Shown here piece by piece: positions 31,439 to 35,835 of a DNA stretch of 35,835 nucleotides. The notes beneath the pieces were generated by a model. The model was not told where the DNA came from and did not search any database. It saw only the letters and a program-made list of their open reading frames with translations. The first letter of the stretch is position 1; each line of letters starts with the position of its first letter. The DNA comes from Haplomitrium mnioides. Taxonomy: Eukaryota > Marchantiophyta > Haplomitriopsida > Calobryales. The stretch lies in assembly GCA_049999725.1 (NCBI GenBank), contig JBNGIS010033086.1, forward strand, positions 33,810 through 69,644. Direction: 5' to 3'. The translations under genes and the position numbers were made by a program.

Positions 31439-31538
31439 TCTGCGGATATAGCCTTCTTTGGAATCTGCGGATATAGCCTTCTTCGGAATCTACGGATATA
31501 GCCTACTTCGGAGTCTGCGGGTATGGCCCTCTTCGGAC
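31439..31538. repeat. 25-bp tandem repeat, 4 copies, in solo LTR
   Basis: The unit TCTGCGGATATAGCCTTCTT plus a five-base tail (TGGAA or CGGAA) repeats four times with a few changes. Confidence 0.9.
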
Positions 31539-31567
31539 TACTCTTCCGCTCGATCTTTGGAGTTCAC

Positions 31568-31960
31568 CTTCGGATCTCCGGCAACCTTTCAACGTTGCAT
31601 GTTTCTCCAGCTACCACTTACGCTGCTGCGGATCTAAAGGAAGTCATGACATCGGTTTGATCATCATCAGGGTCTCCTGAAAAATACTTCGAAATAGGCG
31701 ACTTCGGATTCGAGGGTCAAGGCTCTTCTGATTGATTCTTTCTCTCTCTCTTCTTGGAATTCTTCTTCGGATCTTGCCCAACCTTACAATGTTGGATGGT
31801 TCTCCTTAGTTACGACTAACTCTATAGTTGATCTAATGAAGCGGCAACCTCGGATGGACCATCAACAAGGTCCCTCGGAAACACTTCAGAATATGCAACT
31901 TCAAAGACGCCAAGCTCTACTCTTCGGATTGAAAGCTCAAATCTACGCCATGCTGCTAGG
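31568..31960. repeat. 197-bp diverged duplication in solo LTR
   Basis: CTTCGGATCT...CAACCTT.CAA.GTTG at 31568 recurs at 31765. Further shared points are GATCTAA.G.AG and GGTC.C..GAAA.ACTTC in the same order. Confidence 0.7.
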
Positions 31961-32254
31961 GTCGGATTTATTTACGTCAGGATTAGGAGCCCAGAGGATA
32001 GCCTTCATCAACATTCGATCAGGCTTCCAGCGTTTGCGCCAAGTCTAGCGGACCAGACCGTGCCAAGGGCAGCTCGCTCGGGTTCAACGAGACTTCGGAA
32101 TGATAGGTAGAGACTTCGGATTAACTTCTTCAGCTGACCCTTGCTCGTACCGGACAGGTGGCACTGTGTCCCAAGACCGTTGCTCAACAAGATTAACCAT
32201 CGGCAGCGGGGGAAACAAGAACGCTTCAGAAAGGTAAGCTCGGGGGGGGGGGGT

Positions 32255-32262
32255 TATAAAAG
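32255..32262 (+). promoter_or_regulatory. TATA box after a G12 run in solo LTR
   Basis: TATAAAAG follows an unbroken run of 12 G (32242-32253). It is a strong plant-like TATA box and would put the start of transcription near 32290, about 1.76 kb into the LTR. Confidence 0.55.
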
Positions 32263-33529
32263 GATCGACTATGATGTTTTGAGGGTTGTTTGTGGATGCA
32301 ACCTTGCCAATCGTGAGAATGACAGCAGAAAGGGAGACACACAAAGGAGGGAGGACAGAACTCTTGAAGCTTCACTTGAAGCAAGTGAACTCAAGGAGGG
32401 GGCTAGCAGGGGTGGAGGTGGGCTGGAGGGGCACTGGGAATCGTTGGGCGGGGAGCTATAGAGGCCCAAGCGATCCAGGTGTACTCACCATTGCGGGTGG
32501 ACAAGCATCGAAGGTGGGCTGATACTTGAAAGCATAAGGAGCTCTGGGTTGTCTTGAATTTGGAGGGGCTGCCAAAGTGGGATCTTTGGGGTTGTCTCAG
32601 TGTCATTTGTGCAGGAGCAACAATCCCAGGAACATCAGAGGGCGGTTCTGGTTTATTCTCTCAAGGGAAGACAAGGCAGAGTCGCTACATTCGTGCCCGC
32701 GCACAGTATAAGAAGATCCATCGAAGCTTCGGGGTGGAGTGGGTGGTCAGCAGTCGAGAGGACTGTCTTCCAGAGGTGAAAGTTAAATAAGACCTCTTCC
32801 GATTCTGAGGAAGTCAAACTAGGGCTTCTCGCGAGGGAAGGTAAGAAGACTATCTGGAGAAGGGTACGTGAGTAGAGGGAGGAAGTGGGATTGGAACCGT
32901 GAGAGTCATAGGAAGGTCGGAATTGTGGAAGTGAAGACCACGGGTGCGAGAGAGGCGGTAAAGATCGGATCTTGGAAGAATCAGAAGAGCTGCAGCGGAA
33001 AAGGAAACATGGAGTGTTGAGAGGCCATGAGTGTGTTGCGAAGGTCAGCTCAAGTCAGAAGAGGATTGGCAAAGTGTGTGGTGTTGTGTGTGCAGGGTTT
33101 AGTTAGTTTTGTCTTATAGCTGCAATTCCCGAAGAGACACTTTGGATTTGAAGTAAGTAGGATATCAGCTCAGCAAGGGTCTAAGGATTAGACGTATAAA
33201 AGAAGACAGCACCGTGGGCAGGTCCCCTCTAGGATTCGGATACTAGAACTTGATCCTCTATTGTAAATCTTTGAGTTTGGATCCTATTTTGGATCCCTGA
33301 AATACACTTCGGAATTTGATCAAAGCAGCTTGTGAGTTGTAAATAAACGTGTGAATCCAAAATTGAAGAAAGAGAAAGGTCAGTAAGGTGAGGAGGAACA
33401 CCCTTAAGGCCTAAAATTGATAACTTGCAGCGGGGCCATCTCACAAAAGAACCTGAATCCCATAAAAGTCAGCCTTTTCCTGCCTAATAGCGGTCTTCGA
33501 AGGTTAACGACCAAAGGAGGGGGCTGACA

Positions 33530-33534
33530 CGGAG
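33530..33534. other. Target-site duplication of solo LTR, right (CGGAG)
   Basis: Partner of CAGAG at 30526-30530 with one A/G difference. Confidence 0.75.
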
Positions 33535-33712
33535 TGAATCATGTGATGATATGCAAGGTTCTTCCTTACTCAAAGAATTCAAGACCAGCAAGACTCGTCG
33601 GGTTTAGCTGTCCAATATTGCAGGGCACTTTGTAGAGTTTAGTGTTGACTAGCATGGAAGTCGGCTCATTCAGTAGAAACTTGAAACGGCCACCCCGGAT
33701 GATCATTTTGAG
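33533..33712 (+). pseudogene. Pumilio pseudogene, part 2: start of the PUM repeats
   Basis: The frame from 33533 continues that of part 1. It reads SSLLKEFKTSKTRRV, stop, LSNIAGHFVEFSVD, stop, HGSRLIQ, stop, KLETATPDDH. This is the start of a Pumilio homology domain: plant Pumilios have FELSDIAGHVVEFS and QYGSRFIQQKLETAT. The TAG codons are at 33605, 33650 and 33674; the last two stand where Gln codons are expected, fitting CAG to TAG change. Similarity fades after about 33712, so seven of the eight PUM repeats are missing here. The gene copy is dead. Confidence 0.9.
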
Positions 33713-34916
33713 CCTAGCCATATCTAGGGTTGGTTTCTTGACATTTCATGCAATGGAATAAGTTTGCTCGTTGGTTCTTGACATTCTTGCGATCTGTAGT
33801 TGGTTTCTTGGTTTCTTGATGTCTTGCGATTGAGTACCCAGTTGGATGGTCATCAATATGACCAACGCATAGAAGGAATAGGGAAAAGCGGGAAGCAGCA
33901 AGGGGGAAGGCTCGTGGGTATGCCCTACAGTAACGAGAGCTATATGTGCAATGGAGCAAGAGAGAGAGCAAACATATGATTGTGCAGAGCGTTGGTAAAG
34001 GATTGGCGCTACTTGAGTCGTTTGTGGTAAGGAAGGCCTTTCAAGAAATTGTATCAAATCAAATTTCATGAGAAAACCTCCAGGTGTTTGTTGACGACCG
34101 CCTTCGCGAAGGTTGCAAGATAATGTTGTTGCTGGATTTTTGAGGACATCTCACTAGTATTCGTGGTAGCAACTTTTGGGTGAAGGAAAATGCATCGGGT
34201 TGTCATTACAAGCTTTTGAAGGTGCAGCCCTTCGATTTTTCAGGAACATTTGAAAGAGGGAAATGGTTGAAATGTTTGTCGATGAAGGTTTCTTCGAAAA
34301 GGCTGATGAGAACTGATGTCAAGGATAGTTTTGAAAAGGTCTCTACAGGTCGTCAAGGAAAAATTCTGGAAAGTACTTGTTGCTGCAAGAGGGTCGCACA
34401 CACATTTGTGAGAAGTATTTGTAGTGGTGGCCCAAGGTAGCGGAGCTCTTTTCTAAGGAAGGCAATGATCTCCTCACATCATTGGATGCGCATCGTGCAT
34501 GTCGGTGTGGGTTTCCCGGTTTTGGTTGCAATATATGCTCGTAGATTCTCCTATCATGGCTCTGCTCTAGTGCAAGAGAAGGAGCTATTAGTGCTAGAAG
34601 TATTGGCTAAAGGTGGAAATTTGTGAATCCAATAGAGAAGGAGATCTAATAAGGAATAAGGTAGTCTTGCTGGGCTGCAACAAGAAACATCATCAGACAT
34701 AGCAGCGATGGTACTTTGTGAGCACAACAAGGAAGAGGATAAGATGGTTGAGTGATTAGGTGTTGGGTTCTAGTCGAGTGAGAGCACAGAAAATCAGCTG
34801 CGTGATTTCGTCAAGGGTGATTGGAGGACTGTATTTTGAAATGGAATAGTGAGGTATTCAGACACAAGTGTAAAGCTATGAAGAGGAGAGAGTTGGAGTG
34901 GTGACTCTAAAATCAT

Positions 34917-35123
34917 TTGGGGGAAGAGGAGGTCTACTATTTTCTTGCAAAGGAAGGCAAGGTGCTACCATGGTCCAGCTTGGTTGCCTGGAGAAGGATT
35001 CTGATTCCACGACTTGCACATCGTTTTGTGGATAAGAAACAAAGAAGATCGTGCCATAATCACAAGTTGCTTGCTGTGGTTGACATTGTTTGGCAGAGAT
35101 GCGTTTATGTAGATGGTAGCTAA
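34917..35123 (+). CDS. Unknown 68-codon open frame, D2 copy
   Basis: Counterpart of 25229-25435 with six amino-acid differences and no stop. No family recognised; may be chance. Confidence 0.2.
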   Translation: MGEEEVYYFLAKEGKVLPWSSLVAWRRILIPRLAHRFVDKKQRRSCHNHKLLAVVDIVWQRCVYVDGS

Positions 35124-35347
35124 CTCAGATGTGACGATAATCCCTTGAATGCATGGCTGCGGTTGTGCTGGATCAGGATGAGTTTGGAAGAAGAAGGAAA
35201 ATTGCACTGATGGTGCAAGGTTTCTCTATGTGGTGCTTGCGTTTTTGTGCTTCCTGGTCTGTGGTTTGTGAAGGAAGGCTCTAGAAGATGGCATTGATCA
35301 ATAGCTGGTCAACATTCTATTAGTGAGCAGCATAAAGTTGTAAATGC

Positions 35348-35730
35348 GAGGGCCAGCGAGCTGTCACGCTCAATTTCGGTGGCCAGTCATTACTGCAAAA
35401 GTTTTTAGTGATGCAAGAGGATGTGAAGCCGAACCCGATTACCTTTGTATTTGTACTGAATGCTTGTGCGAGTATAATAGTTGTGGAAGAAGGTAGAGAT
35501 ATCCACATGCATCTTATTCAAAGTGTTGTGCGACTAATGTATATGTAGGTAATACGCTGGTGGACATGCATGCAAAATGTAGAAGTGTAGAGGATGCTGA
35601 AAAGTATTTCGCAGAAAATTGGCTTGAAATTTGGTCTCTTGGAGCTCTATGCTCATTGGTTATATCAATTGTGAATAAGCACAGAAGGCAAAATTATTTG
35701 CATCGATGAAGGTAGAAGGGGTCAGTGCAG
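35348..35730 (+). pseudogene. PLS-type PPR fragment, copy 2
   Basis: Same motifs as copy 1: VKPNPVTFVFVLNACAS, EEGRDIHMHLIQS, then in another frame CATNVYVGNTLVDMHAKC and SVEDAEKYF, then a third frame with LIGYINCE, stop, AQKAKLFASMKVEGV. This copy keeps the NVYVGNTLVDM motif better than D1. The frameshifts before CATNVYV and before LIGY are shared with D1; the TAA in CE-stop-AQ is private to D2. Confidence 0.87.
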
Positions 35731-35835
35731 GGGGCTGCCAAAGGTTGTCAAGCTACAAATTTCATGAAGCAGAGGTGCATTTCATTTGGTAGCACCAAAA
35801 GCAAATGGAAGATTTCTAGAGCAAGGCACCAAGGA

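Larger units (their letters stand above)
30531..33529 (+). mobile_element. Element C: solo LTR of Tat-like type, 3.0 kb, in the Pumilio pseudogene
   Basis: It begins TGTCAGCTAATGG and ends GGGGGCTGACA, like the LTRs of A (TGTCAATC...ACTAACA) and B. The region 32700-32870 (GTGGAGTGGGTGG, GACTGTCTTCCAGAGGTG, GGGCTTCTCGCGAGGGAAG) matches the corresponding parts of those LTRs. There is no primer site, coding sequence or second LTR, so this is a solo LTR left by recombination between the two ends of an element. It holds no gene. Confidence 0.88.
33815..35835 (+). repeat. Direct repeat D2 (at least 2.0 kb), runs off the window
   Basis: It matches 24109-26148. Upstream of 33815, where D1 is cut off by element A, D2 continues to the left with three TTGGTTTCTTG-like phrases (33733-33815) that join it to the Pumilio fragment. 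It contains the copy of the 68-codon frame and of the PPR pseudogene. Confidence 0.93.

Overview
The window looks like nuclear DNA of a land plant with a repeat-rich genome. It holds Ty3/gypsy LTR retrotransposons nested inside one another, a broken plant-type Pumilio (PUF) gene and broken PLS-type PPR gene copies. Nothing in it looks like an intact host gene. The PPR and PUM wording and the very long LTRs would fit a fern, lycophyte or gymnosperm, but I cannot fix the species. Stop codons at former CAG and TGG codons, and C/T and G/A differences between paired LTRs, point to old methylated DNA decaying by cytosine deamination.

Layout of the left two thirds (1-24108). This is one large element, A, of Tat-like Ty3/gypsy type. 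It has a 5' LTR cut by the window edge (1-1302), a primer site, gag, nucleocapsid, protease, RT and RNase H (to 8050), integrase (18705-19792), a purine tract and a 3' LTR (20040-24108). Two other elements sit inside it, each bounded by an exact 5-bp target duplication. The first is a deleted chromovirus at 2662-4710 (AATAT) inside gag. The second is element B at 8051-18699 (GTCTG) between RNase H and integrase. B has 3.8-kb LTRs and codes only for gag and protease, so it would depend on enzymes made by another element.

Layout of the right third (24109-35835). A 2-kb segment follows the end of element A exactly (D1, 24109-26148) and recurs at 33815-35835 (D2). Both copies contain the same decayed PPR fragment. 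Between them lies about 3.7 kb without a recognisable gene, then a Pumilio pseudogene (29931-30530 and 33533-33712) split by a 3.0-kb solo LTR (30531-33529) with a near-perfect duplication (CAGAG/CGGAG). The Pumilio frame resumes in register after the LTR. A 100-N gap in the Pumilio part has the same 31 bases on both sides, so it is probably an assembly artefact.

Inferred order of events: the PPR copy decayed first; the D segment was duplicated; element A entered D1 at CTTGA and the solo-LTR element entered the Pumilio copy; the chromovirus and element B then entered A. None of the elements is intact: RT, RNase H and the chromovirus integrase have each lost catalytic residues.
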